Below are positions 1 to 8,146 of a stretch of DNA of 64,000 bases, piece after piece. Source of the DNA: Oceanotoga teriensis (lineage in GTDB: Bacteria > Thermotogota > Thermotogae > Petrotogales > Petrotogaceae). The notes beneath the pieces were generated by a model. That model saw nothing but the letters and a program-made list of their open reading frames with translations, was not told the DNA's origin and ran no database searches. Position numbers and translations under genes: made by a program. The DNA is taken from positions 1 through 64,000 of the forward strand of contig NZ_QGGI01000015.1 in NCBI RefSeq assembly GCF_003148465.1, read 5' to 3'. How positions within the stretch are numbered: the first letter of the stretch is position 1; each line of letters begins with the position of its first letter.

Positions 1-122
1 TAACAATTTAATTATAACCTATGGAGGTAAATATCCCTTTTAACATCGTTTAAAATTACTTTAAATAAACGTTTTTAGAATTTAGAAAGATACTACTTTA
101 TATAAAAATAAGGAGGTAAATG

Positions 123-1148
123 ATGAAAATTCATGAATTTACAGGAAAGAAACTTTTGAGGGAATATGGTATAAATATCCCACAATCTCAATTAATAATA
201 GATAAAATTCCCGAAAAAAGATTGATACCCAGTGTTGCAAAATCGCAAGTTTTAGTTGGTGGAAGGATGAAAGCTGGTGGTGTATTATTTATAAAAAAAG
301 AAGATGAATATACAAATACTATAAATGAACTTCAAAATAAAGAAATAAAAGGAGAACTTCCTTATGGAATACTCGTTGAAGAACTTATAAATATAAAAAA
401 AGAATATTATATATCTATTTTAATAGACAGAGAAGATAGAGATATAAAATGGGTATTTTCTTATGATGGTGGTATAGAAATAGAGAGTTCAGAAAATATA
501 ATAAAAGGTACTTATAATGAAGTATTTCTTAAAGCACCGAGAAAAATAAAAGAAATAATGCCTAATTTATATAATCTCTTTATAGAGAAAGATTTAACAT
601 TATTAGAAATAAACCCGATAGTTGAAACACAAGATGATGAAATTTATGCACTCGATTGTGTTATGCATGTTGATGATAATGCAATATATAGACAGAAATG
701 GTCTCAAAGATTTCTTGAAAAAACAGATTATAATTTTCACTATGTAGAATTAGAAGGAGATATAGGGGTTATAGGATGTGGTGCTGGAATAGTAATGGCT
801 ACTATGGATACTGTTAGCAATTATGGATTAAAACCAGCCAATTTTTTAGATATAGGTGGTGGAGCAGATAAAGAAACTACATTAAAGGCTTTAAATCTTT
901 TAAAAGATAAAGGAATAAAAAATATAGTTATGAATATATTTGGTGGAATAACTCAATGCGATATAATAGCTCAATCTATAGTAGAATTTGAGAAAAAAAA
1001 CGAAGATATGAAACTTTTTATAAGGCTTACAGGTACTAATGAAGAAAAAGGAAATGAAATACTCTCTGAGAATAATTTGAAAAATTATGAAGATATGGAT
1101 ACTATGATAAAGGCTTTAAAAGGATATTTAAGGGAGTTGGAAATATGA
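123..1148 (+). CDS. sucC: Succinate-CoA ligase beta subunit-like (ATP-grasp)
   Basis: This is the ATP-grasp beta subunit of a succinyl-CoA synthetase-type acyl-CoA ligase, which couples acyl-CoA cleavage or formation to ADP/ATP. The N-terminus has the family pattern MKIHEFTGKKLLREYGI, then GGRMKAGGV, the equivalent of the SucC GGRGKAGG loop. The C-terminal CoA-ligase part has LDIGGGADKE and NIFGGITQCD. At about 341 residues it is shorter than usual SucC (about 390), with the loss mostly in the ATP-grasp part. AGGAGG lies at 111-116, so the second of two in-frame ATGs (123) has better spacing than the one at 120. It overlaps the alpha-subunit gene by ATGA. The substrate could be a different acid (malate, for example); the pairing makes the family call firm. 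Confidence 0.87.
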   Translation: MKIHEFTGKKLLREYGINIPQSQLIIDKIPEKRLIPSVAKSQVLVGGRMKAGGVLFIKKEDEYTNTINELQNKEIKGELPYGILVEELINIKKEYYISILIDREDRDIKWVFSYDGGIEIESSENIIKGTYNEVFLKAPRKIKEIMPNLYNLFIEKDLTLLEINPIVETQDDEIYALDCVMHVDDNAIYRQKWSQRFLEKTDYNFHYVELEGDIGVIGCGAGIVMATMDTVSNYGLKPANFLDIGGGADKETTLKALNLLKDKGIKNIVMNIFGGITQCDIIAQSIVEFEKKNEDMKLFIRLTGTNEEKGNEILSENNLKNYEDMDTMIKALKGYLRELEI

Positions 1149-1984
1149 TAAATGGAAAAGAAAGAGTATGTGTTCAAGGAATAACGGGAAAATATGGACA
1201 ATTTCATACAAAAAAAATGAAAGAATATGGAACTAATATAGTATGTGGTGTTTCAAAAAATGATCTCATAGATGAAGTGTATGACATTCCTGTATTAAAA
1301 ACTATGAAAGAAGCTGTTGAAAAATATAATACTGATACATCAATAATTTTTATTCCAGCTAAAAATGTAAAATCAGCTGTTTTAGAAGCTATAGAAAGTG
1401 GTATAAAAAAGATAATAATAATAACTGAACATGTACCAGTTCATGATATGCTTATAATAAAATCTAAAGCAGATGAAAATAAAGTTTTAATAATAGGACC
1501 GAATTGTCCAGGTATAATACTTCCAGAAAGATCTAAAATAGGTATAATGCCAGAAAAAGCTTTTAAAAAGGGAGATATAGCTATAATATCAAAAAGTGGT
1601 ACTTTGATGTATGAAATTGCAGATTATCTTTCAAATAATTCAACAGGTATAAGCATAGGGATTGGATTAGGTGGAGATATGATAATAGGAACTGGATTAA
1701 AAGAAGCTTTTGATTATATAATAGAAAATAAAATAAAAAAGGTTATAATAATAGGTGAAGTTGGTGGTAGTGAAGAAATAAAAGGAATAAGATATGCTTT
1801 AGAAAATAATTATGATGGCAAAATAAAAGCGTTTTTTGCTGGTCGAACAGCACCGAAAGGAAAAACTATGGGACATGCTGGAGCTATAATTGAAGGATAT
1901 GAAGGAAGTATAGAATATAAAGAAAAAGTATTGAGTGATTTAAATATAAAGGTTTGCAAGAGTATCAAAGATTTAATATCGTAA
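1145..1984 (+). CDS. sucD: Succinate-CoA ligase alpha subunit-like
   Basis: This is the alpha subunit that carries the phosphohistidine intermediate. It has an N-terminal Rossmann CoA-binding domain (GITGKYGQFHTKKMKEYGT) and IGPNCPGII. Its C-terminal ligase domain has GRTAPKGKTMGHAGAI, with the catalytic His at about residue 244. The length of 279 residues is near the family norm of about 290. The start overlaps the sucC stop (ATGA), so the two are translationally coupled and form the two-subunit enzyme. With fermentative AdhE elsewhere in the window, it could serve substrate-level ATP formation; that role is inference. Transcription ends at the hairpin shared with the convergent MFS gene. 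Confidence 0.9.
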   Translation: MINGKERVCVQGITGKYGQFHTKKMKEYGTNIVCGVSKNDLIDEVYDIPVLKTMKEAVEKYNTDTSIIFIPAKNVKSAVLEAIESGIKKIIIITEHVPVHDMLIIKSKADENKVLIIGPNCPGIILPERSKIGIMPEKAFKKGDIAIISKSGTLMYEIADYLSNNSTGISIGIGLGGDMIIGTGLKEAFDYIIENKIKKVIIIGEVGGSEEIKGIRYALENNYDGKIKAFFAGRTAPKGKTMGHAGAIIEGYEGSIEYKEKVLSDLNIKVCKSIKDLIS

Positions 1985-1990
1985 AACATA

Positions 1991-2030
1991 ATCCTCAAGT
2001 AGATTTAATTAACTTTATCTACTTGAGGAT
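1991..2030. terminator. Bidirectional terminator between sucD and MFS gene
   Basis: A perfect 14-bp stem (1991-2004 with 2017-2030) has a 12-nt loop. T-rich flanks lie on the plus side, with A-rich sequence on the other side. The stop codon and last residues of the minus-strand MFS gene lie inside this hairpin. Confidence 0.85.
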
Positions 2031-3265
2031 ATTTTAAATCTGAATATATTACTTATTAAAATGGAAAAAATGGATAAAACTATTAATGAAATACCGACAT
2101 TTGAAATGTCTGCTATCAAACCCATGAAAAATATCATTATGGCTGTAAAAATTGTTTCAAATTGAGATTCTGTTGATAAACCAGTTGCCATAGATTTTAG
2201 GTCAATTTCTTGAGAAACTTTTGAAACTGCTATTGGTTTTCTCAAATTTTCTATTATATATATTAAAAAGAAAAATATTGTGGATAAATAATAAAGTTCA
2301 AATACAAAAAATATACCGCTCATCATACCCGATAAAAGACCAATAATCATAGTTAAATTTAAAGGTTTTTCAAGTGTTTTATATTTTTTTACTATTTTAG
2401 AAGAATTTTTTGAAGAAATTGCAGTTAAAATATAAAGTATAAAATATACAATTCCAACAAATATAGAAACTCTTTTTTGATCATTTAAAAATAAAAATAT
2501 AGGAATATTTAGAGCCAACATCTTAATTATGGGCTGTAAAAAATCTTTCATGCTTTTATAATAACCTGCATAAAAAGATGAATTTATTATAGCTTTTAAA
2601 AATTCTTTATTTTTAAAAGAGTTAAAAATTCCTTTAAAAACATTTTTAAAATGTAATTTTATATCTTTTAAATTTATTTTTTGAATATCTCCATCAAGTT
2701 CTTTGGGATATGTAGAAAGATTTATTAAATCTATAAAATAAGGTATTATAGAAGCTAAAAATATCATAGAATAATTGCCAGCATATAAAACTAAAATGGC
2801 AGCAATTATAGATGAAATAGCTGATCCTATTTGTGACCATGATCTCGTATTTCCATAATATTCAACCTTATAATCTTTCCAGTTTTTAAGACTTAAGTAT
2901 TCCATTATCATAGCCTTATGTGTACCAGAACGAAATGTTTCTCCAAAAGAATAGAAAATCATAGCAAAAATAAATATAAAAAAAGACTTTGATACATAAA
3001 ATATAAAAAAAGATACTATGTATGATAAAAAAGAAAATATCATAGATCTTCTTCGGCCTAATCCATCTGCAACTATACCTGTAGGTATTTCTAATAGATT
3101 TATCAAAATTTCTCTTATTGCATAAAGAGAACCTATTTCTGTGAAAGAAAGACCTTTTTCCTTTAAAAATAACATGAAAAAAGGTTCAAAAAATCTCAAA
3201 TTCTTAAAAAAACCATACATACAGAACTTATAATATTGTTTATCTTTTTCGAAATTATTTTTCAT
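2015..3265 (-). CDS. Major facilitator superfamily transporter
   Basis: This is an inner-membrane MFS permease of 416 residues and about 12 predicted membrane helices. MFS motif A is visible as GIVADGLGRRRS at residues 63-74, between helices 2 and 3. The substrate cannot be told from sequence. Some drug-efflux members have similar length, so export of a small molecule is a guess. The start ATG follows a GGGAGG site. The gene stands alone: its 3' end lies in the shared terminator and its 5' end lies in a perfect 201-bp tandem duplication. The first 47 codons therefore occur a second time upstream, as a dead fragment. Confidence 0.85.
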   Translation of the reverse strand: MKNNFEKDKQYYKFCMYGFFKNLRFFEPFFMLFLKEKGLSFTEIGSLYAIREILINLLEIPTGIVADGLGRRRSMIFSFLSYIVSFFIFYVSKSFFIFIFAMIFYSFGETFRSGTHKAMIMEYLSLKNWKDYKVEYYGNTRSWSQIGSAISSIIAAILVLYAGNYSMIFLASIIPYFIDLINLSTYPKELDGDIQKINLKDIKLHFKNVFKGIFNSFKNKEFLKAIINSSFYAGYYKSMKDFLQPIIKMLALNIPIFLFLNDQKRVSIFVGIVYFILYILTAISSKNSSKIVKKYKTLEKPLNLTMIIGLLSGMMSGIFFVFELYYLSTIFFFLIYIIENLRKPIAVSKVSQEIDLKSMATGLSTESQFETIFTAIMIFFMGLIADISNVGISLIVLSIFSILISNIFRFKISSSR

Positions 3266-3525
3266 CTTTTCCTCCCGATGTATAATATAGATTAATTATA
3301 ATATATTTTTGTTATAATTAGTTAAAAGAGAACCTATTTCTGTGAAAGAAAGACCTTTTTCCTTTAAAAATAACATGAAAAAAGGTTCAAAAAATCTCAA
3401 ATTCTTAAAAAAACCATACATACAGAACTTATAATATTGTTTATCTTTTTCGAAATTATTTTTCATCTTTTCCTCCCGATGTATAATATAGATTAATTAT
3501 AATATATTTTTGTTATAATTAGTTA
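3124..3525. repeat. Perfect 201-bp tandem duplication (two copies)
   Basis: Copy 1 is 3124-3324 and copy 2 is 3325-3525. They appear identical over all 201 bases and abut directly. Each copy contains the first 47 codons of the MFS gene plus its RBS and upstream AT-rich promoter region. The absence of any mismatch suggests a very recent event or an assembly artefact. Confidence 0.95.
3296..3466 (-). pseudogene. Duplicated 5' fragment of the MFS transporter gene
   Basis: The second copy of the tandem duplication carries an intact RBS, the ATG and 47 codons identical to the MFS gene start. It then runs into the duplicated intergenic sequence and stops at TAA (3298-3296). It would encode a 56-residue peptide with only the first membrane helix and is a by-product of the duplication. 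If it is translated, ribosomes stop about 30 nt before the true MFS start. Confidence 0.8.
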
Positions 3526-3533
3526 TTGGGAGG
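3514..3533 (+). promoter_or_regulatory. -10 box and RBS of the 2H phosphoesterase gene
   Basis: TATAAT at 3514-3519 precedes the GGGAGG ribosome site (3528-3533) and the ATG at 3540, implying a very short 5' leader. The -10 box lies inside the duplicated segment, so a second copy is at 3313-3318. No good -35 box is evident. Confidence 0.5.
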
Positions 3534-3539
3534 GATTAA

Positions 3540-4076
3540 ATGAAAGCATTAATAAGCATATTATCAGAACCTCATTTTTATATAATAAACAAAATCTGGG
3601 ATGAACTTGAAGATAATTTTGGAGTAAAAAAAATAAAAGATATATTTCCATATCCCCATTTTACTTGGAATATAAGTGGAAATAAATTAGAAAATATAGA
3701 AGAAATTCTTTTGAATAAGATTTCAATTTTAGAACCTTTTGAAGTACAAACAAGTGGTTTAGGCATATTTACAGGAGATCGAAATGTTCTATATGTCCCA
3801 ATAAAATTGAGTAGAAAATTATATGCATATCATAAATATATTTGGGAAATATACGAAGATAAAAGTCAAAATGTTGAATATTATTCTCCCGAAGAATGGT
3901 TTCCACATATAACTCTCGCATCTGAAGACATAAATCGAGAAAATATAGGAAATATTGTCTCATATTTATCAAAAAGACAGTTGAATTTTAAAATAAAAAT
4001 AAACTCAATTTCTCTTATAGACGAAACTGAGCTTGGATTTAATATTATAAAAACTTTTAATTTTAAAATGAAATGA
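3540..4076 (+). CDS. 2'-5' RNA ligase / 2H phosphoesterase family protein
   Basis: This is a small cytoplasmic protein (178 residues) of the LigT/2H phosphoesterase superfamily. Members hydrolyse or form 2',5'- or cyclic phosphodiester bonds in RNA or nucleotides. The two signature HxT motifs are both visible: PHFTW (H40, T42) and PHITL (His near residue 122), set about 80 residues apart as in the family. The real substrate is unknown; many bacterial members are not RNA ligases in vivo. It is monocistronic, divergent from the MFS gene, and separated by only 2 nt from the end of the convergent LytTR regulator gene. Confidence 0.85.
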   Translation: MKALISILSEPHFYIINKIWDELEDNFGVKKIKDIFPYPHFTWNISGNKLENIEEILLNKISILEPFEVQTSGLGIFTGDRNVLYVPIKLSRKLYAYHKYIWEIYEDKSQNVEYYSPEEWFPHITLASEDINRENIGNIVSYLSKRQLNFKIKINSISLIDETELGFNIIKTFNFKMK

Positions 4077-4078
4077 AA

Positions 4079-4825
4079 TTAAAAATCAAGTTCATTTTTT
4101 AAAGAAGATAAATAACTTCTACCAACTTTTAGAAGAGTTTTGTTCTTATCTTTTAATTCTATTAAATATTCTCTTAGAAATAATTTTTGTATTTTATTTA
4201 TTTTATTCAATGAAACGATATAACTTTTATGAATTCTTATAAATTTTTCAGGATTTAATTTTTCTTCAAGTTTTTTTAAACTCGTATCGAAGAACATTTC
4301 TTCATCATAAGTGCATAAAAAAGTATATTTATCCTGTGCTTTAAAATAAAAAACATCATCTTCAGGAATGAGTATTATCTCATCATTATTTTTAATAGAA
4401 AATCTATTCATATAATTTTCTTTTTGCATTATTTTTTCTAATATATCTATCATTTTATTATCTACTTTTTGATTTTTTTCTTTAATTTTATCCAATGACT
4501 TTTTAACTCTTTCGGAATTAGTAGGTTTTAATATATAATCAACGGCATTTTCTTCAAATGCTTGAATTGCATATTTTTCATAAGCCGTTACGAATATTAT
4601 ATAAGGTTCATAATCAATTTCTTGTATGATTTCAAAGCCGGTTTTTCCTGGCATGTTGATATCTAGGAAGAGAAGTTCAGGAGACTTTTCTTTTATCAAA
4701 TTTAAAGCTTCATTACCATCAGAAGCCTGTGCGACTATATCTATTTCTTCAAATTCAGAAAGGATTTTAACCATTCTTGACATTGAATGTGGTTCATCTT
4801 CGGCTATTAAAGTTTTTATTTTCAT
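4079..4825 (-). CDS. LytTR-family response regulator
   Basis: This is a DNA-binding response regulator of 248 residues. The receiver domain covers about residues 1-125, with acidic residues AEDE (9-11), the phospho-acceptor Asp at 55 (LLFLDINMPG) and the conserved Lys in LKPT. The C-terminal LytTR domain (about 145-245) contains the pattern FIRIHKSYIVSLNKI. LytTR proteins bind paired short direct repeats upstream of target genes. It lies 19 nt downstream of the LytS-type kinase gene and is surely its partner. Targets cannot be read from the sequence; the adjacent envelope protein genes are plausible. Confidence 0.93.
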   Translation of the reverse strand: MKIKTLIAEDEPHSMSRMVKILSEFEEIDIVAQASDGNEALNLIKEKSPELLFLDINMPGKTGFEIIQEIDYEPYIIFVTAYEKYAIQAFEENAVDYILKPTNSERVKKSLDKIKEKNQKVDNKMIDILEKIMQKENYMNRFSIKNNDEIILIPEDDVFYFKAQDKYTFLCTYDEEMFFDTSLKKLEEKLNPEKFIRIHKSYIVSLNKINKIQKLFLREYLIELKDKNKTLLKVGRSYLSSLKNELDF

Positions 4826-4844
4826 AATTTTATTTCTCCTTTCA

Positions 4845-5888
4845 TTACTTATAAGGTATTGAAATAGAAACTGTTATACCATAATCTTCATTTTTTAAGA
4901 TTTTAAAAGAAGACTCATTAGAATAAAGAATTTTAAGTCTTTCTTTTACACTCGTAACACCGAATCCAAATTTAATATTTTCAGATTTAAAGCCTATACC
5001 ATCATCTTTTATAAGTATCTTTAATCTTTTATTTTCTTTAAAAACTTCTATGTTTATATGCCCTATCCCTATTTTCTTTGAAATCCCATGAATTATGGAG
5101 TTTTCAACTATTGGTTCTATTATCAATGGAGGAATTTTAAAATTTTTTAAATTATCTTCGATTTTTATGGTATATTCAAGTCTTTCGCCCAATCTAACTT
5201 TTTCTATATCTAAATATTTTTTTACGAGCTCTAATTCTTGATCAAGTGTATACAATTCTGTTTCTGAAGAATATAAAATTTTTCTGTAAATACTGGATAA
5301 ATTTATTATCATCTCTTCAACCTTTTCAGGAGAAGTATATACTAAATCTATAATCGTATTCAAAGTGTTAAAAAGAAAATGAGGATTTATTTTTGATTGT
5401 AAAGCGGCCAGCTCAGATTCGAGTTTTAACTGATTTAATTTTTCATTTTCTTTTATTTTTATCTCGATTTCTTTTTTTAATTTTCTATACACATAAATCA
5501 TGAAAAATGCCGTTATCAACAATATCATATTTGATATCAGTAGAAAATTTTGAAATGTTTTATCATAACTTATGAACTGTATTTTAAATATCATATTTGA
5601 AAGCAATACAGAAAGTTGAATACCGGTAAAAAGTGAAAAAGTACCTATGAAAATTTTTATTAAAATGTTGAAAAATTTAATTTCTATTTTATCATTTATC
5701 AGATTATTAATTATAGAACTTATAAAATAGTATATTAAACCAATAGTGTTTGAAAATAATAAAGCTATTTCAAGATTTAAAATAAAATTATAAAATGTTC
5801 CAGTATATAATAATATCAAAGCAGAAAGCATAAAAGCTGAAATCTGATTTATTATAATTATTTTGATAAACTTTTTAATTTTAAACAA
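4845..5888 (-). CDS. LytS/YehU-type sensor histidine kinase
   Basis: This is a membrane sensor kinase of the His_kinase (LytS/YehU) family, 347 residues. About four hydrophobic helices fill residues 8-134, followed by a coiled linker. The phospho-acceptor motif NPHFLFNTLN has His170, and the ATPase part shows EPIVENSIIHG and DDGIGF. No periplasmic sensor domain is evident, so the signal is probably sensed in the membrane. It starts with TTG directly after the TGA of the TPR gene, with a weak AAGGTG site, so it should be translated by coupling. Its regulator is the next gene downstream. Confidence 0.9.
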   Translation of the reverse strand: MFKIKKFIKIIIINQISAFMLSALILLYTGTFYNFILNLEIALLFSNTIGLIYYFISSIINNLINDKIEIKFFNILIKIFIGTFSLFTGIQLSVLLSNMIFKIQFISYDKTFQNFLLISNMILLITAFFMIYVYRKLKKEIEIKIKENEKLNQLKLESELAALQSKINPHFLFNTLNTIIDLVYTSPEKVEEMIINLSSIYRKILYSSETELYTLDQELELVKKYLDIEKVRLGERLEYTIKIEDNLKNFKIPPLIIEPIVENSIIHGISKKIGIGHINIEVFKENKRLKILIKDDGIGFKSENIKFGFGVTSVKERLKILYSNESSFKILKNEDYGITVSISIPYK

Positions 5889-6572
5889 TCATTTCACCTT
5901 CTGAATTCCAAGTAATAAATCTATAGATTTTTCTGCTCTCTGTGATTCTATAGTATTTGGAAATTCTTTTATTATTTTATTATAAATTTCAATAGCGGAA
6001 TAAAAATCTTTTTTCAATTCAAAAATTTTAGCGAGTCTTGAATAAATTTTTAATTTTTGATCATATATTTCAGATTCAAAATTTTCTAAAAGATATTTAT
6101 AATCCGTTATTATAGCATTTTCACAGAATTCAAATTCTAAAAGGTTATAACATGATTCCGCTCTTATGAGTCTGAATTCTATGTTATCAAATTCAAGATT
6201 TACAGCCATTTCCATTTCTTTAAAGGCTGTATTAACATACCATAGTTTAATTGGAGAAAACCATGTATATTCACTTATTTTAGCAAGAACACTACCATAT
6301 CTAAGATGTGCCTCATTTAAATCTTCATCAATTCTAAAAGCTTTTTCAAAAAGTATTTTTGCAGTTTCTAAAGATTCTCTATCACCATTTTTACCAAGTA
6401 TTTCATATAATTTTGCAAGTTCAAGAGTTGATATTGCATCATCTGGATTTATACTTATTATTTTTTCGTATTTTTGTATACCTTCTATTATTTCTACTAT
6501 GTTCAAAGAACCAGAAAAAGTTATCAATGTCGATGAAAATAAAATAAATATAAAAAAGTATTTTTTGAACAT
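5889..6572 (-). CDS. Secreted TPR-repeat protein
   Basis: This protein of 227 residues has an N-terminal signal peptide (FKKYFFIFILFSSTLITFSG) and helical TPR-like repeats through the rest. One example is the segment FYSAIEIYNKIIKEFPNT near the C-terminus. It is likely a periplasmic protein-interaction module. Its stop codon abuts the start of the LytS-type kinase gene, so it probably belongs to the same operon and might feed a periplasmic signal to the kinase (inference). No enzymatic motif is seen. Confidence 0.7.
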   Translation of the reverse strand: MFKKYFFIFILFSSTLITFSGSLNIVEIIEGIQKYEKIISINPDDAISTLELAKLYEILGKNGDRESLETAKILFEKAFRIDEDLNEAHLRYGSVLAKISEYTWFSPIKLWYVNTAFKEMEMAVNLEFDNIEFRLIRAESCYNLLEFEFCENAIITDYKYLLENFESEIYDQKLKIYSRLAKIFELKKDFYSAIEIYNKIIKEFPNTIESQRAEKSIDLLLGIQKVK

Positions 6573-6599
6573 ATAAATTCCCCTTTGGTATTTTAAGAG

Positions 6600-6621
6600 A
6601 AGGCGGTTAAATAACCGCCTT
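6600..6621. terminator. Hairpin after the barrel-like protein gene
   Basis: A GC-rich stem (AAGGCGGT with ACCGCCTT) lies between the genes at 6633-7277 and 5889-6572. The following T-run on the minus strand is weak, so it may attenuate rather than fully stop transcription into the kinase operon. Confidence 0.6.
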
Positions 6622-6632
6622 ATTGAATTTTA

Positions 6633-7277
6633 TTAATAACCAAAAACTATACCAGCAGATAATTCATAAAAGTTAATGCCTTTGTTTTCAAGACCTTTCA
6701 CTCTATCGCCAGATTCAAATTTCCATCCATCAAATGATACACCTACTGTATATTTTCCTTTTATAAAAAATCCAAAAAAATCTGTAGGTTTTAAGGTTAT
6801 GCCAATATAAGGAGATACGATAAAACTATCAATAGATATAGTATTTATATAAGGAGAAGATCCATCTATAAATCCTTCTTTATCTTTATTAACTCCATCT
6901 TGATAGACATCTATTTTTTGTGTAAATCCACCAAGTCCAAGTCCTGCATCTAATGAAACAAAGTTAAAAGTGTCATAAGAAGTACCTATTAAAAATGCTC
7001 CATAAGAAGCCGAAAATTTATATTTATCTTTTTTTGAAGAGTATCCATCAAAACCTTCTCCACCTAAAAATATAGGGCCAGAACCTATTCTTCCCATTCC
7101 ACCGCCACCAAAAGCAAAAATCCCTTCTGAAAAACCTAATTTAACAGTATCTTTTATAGGATTTAAAAGTTGATCTCCTGGAATATAACTAACACTTGGC
7201 CAACCACCACCAAATTTAAGAGAAAAAGCAGAAACCGCCATTAATGTTATCAATAATAATGTTATAACTTTTTTCAT
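6633..7277 (-). CDS. Exported glycine-rich protein, probable small outer-membrane barrel
   Basis: The signal peptide MKKVITLLLITLMAVSAFS is followed by a 195-residue mature protein. It is rich in Gly and aromatic residues, with alternating hydrophobic patterns and a C-terminal GIVFGY that ends in Tyr, as expected of an outer-membrane beta barrel. I do not recognise a named family. The gene starts 15 nt after the toastrack-like protein gene, with a good GGGAGG site, so the two are co-transcribed. A hairpin then separates them from the TPR/two-component genes. Confidence 0.6.
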   Translation of the reverse strand: MKKVITLLLITLMAVSAFSLKFGGGWPSVSYIPGDQLLNPIKDTVKLGFSEGIFAFGGGGMGRIGSGPIFLGGEGFDGYSSKKDKYKFSASYGAFLIGTSYDTFNFVSLDAGLGLGGFTQKIDVYQDGVNKDKEGFIDGSSPYINTISIDSFIVSPYIGITLKPTDFFGFFIKGKYTVGVSFDGWKFESGDRVKGLENKGINFYELSAGIVFGY

Positions 7278-7292
7278 TTTTTCAACCTCCCA

Positions 7293-7988
7293 TTAAAAAA
7301 ATTTTTTATTTATAAATATATTTTTAGAAGAGTAAAGATTAAGAGTTTTACCAAGGTTTGTATATAAATCTATACTTCCTCCTATACCAGTTATAGTCAT
7401 TTTTGAAGATATATCATCTTTAAATCTTATTATTCCATTTATTCCGACAGAATCTATGATAAAAATTTTATTATCATAAATATTAACATCTATATCCAAA
7501 CCAACTCCATTTATATTTATGTTATTTGAATTAAAATCACCCTTTAAAGAAATGCCAGTGCCACTTATATCTAGGTTTTTAGAATTAAAATTAGAATTTG
7601 AAATCAATTCATTTGTAGAAATTTTTATATTATCAGCAGAAATTTCTCCCGAAATTTTTAATTTCAAAGTATTTATTTCCACATCTTTAAACTTTTCTTT
7701 TGTTCCTATTATTATTTTTATTTCATCGGAAATATAATTTTCATCTGCATATATACTCAATGTATCATTTTCAAAATTTGTTTTTAATTTTGAATTATAT
7801 TCAATATCAGTTTTGTTTTCATCAAATTCTATTTTAAAATTGTTACCATATATTTTTAAGTTTTTAGGGGTATTTATTTTAATATCTGGATTTATAACTG
7901 CTTTATTTACATTAGGATATCTCATATTTCCTGATATTGTTATTAATATTACAACGATAAAAGGTATTATAAAATTTTTTAATTCCAT
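7293..7988 (-). CDS. Membrane-anchored toastrack-like (DUF4097/DUF2807-type) protein
   Basis: This protein has 231 residues. One N-terminal hydrophobic segment (residues 5-20) serves as a signal or anchor. It is followed by regularly spaced short beta strands such as NLDISGTGISLKGDFNSNNI and ININGVGLDIDVNI. This alternating pattern resembles the right-handed 'toastrack' repeats of DUF4097/DUF2807 adhesin-like proteins, which often sit near LytTR or PspC-type regulators. Function is unknown. It is the first gene of the pair with the small barrel-like protein. The RBS GGAGGAGA precedes the ATG. Confidence 0.55.
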   Translation of the reverse strand: MELKNFIIPFIVVILITISGNMRYPNVNKAVINPDIKINTPKNLKIYGNNFKIEFDENKTDIEYNSKLKTNFENDTLSIYADENYISDEIKIIIGTKEKFKDVEINTLKLKISGEISADNIKISTNELISNSNFNSKNLDISGTGISLKGDFNSNNININGVGLDIDVNIYDNKIFIIDSVGINGIIRFKDDISSKMTITGIGGSIDLYTNLGKTLNLYSSKNIFINKKFF

Positions 7989-8082
7989 AATATTCTCCTC
8001 CTTAAACTTTCATTTATATTATAATTTATATAAGCAATAAAAACAATAGCTATATGATAAAAAGTACAAAATAAAGAATTAA

Positions 8083-8112
8083 TTGGACTTTTTAGAAGTT
8101 ATTATATATAAT
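8083..8112 (+). promoter_or_regulatory. Sigma-70-like promoter of the coiled-coil/marR operon
   Basis: TTGGAC (8083-8088) and TATAAT (8107-8112) are separated by 18 nt, about 35 nt ahead of the ATG at 8147. An AGGAGGTG ribosome site follows. Confidence 0.6.
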
Positions 8113-8146
8113 TAATATAATAATAAAATTAACAGGAGGTGTTTTT

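Noticed and set aside
1-119. An upstream gene end or riboswitch ahead of sucC
   Set aside because: The 119 nt are AT-rich with a stray GGAGGT near 22-30, but no reading frame or stable fold stands out; the window edge limits judgement.
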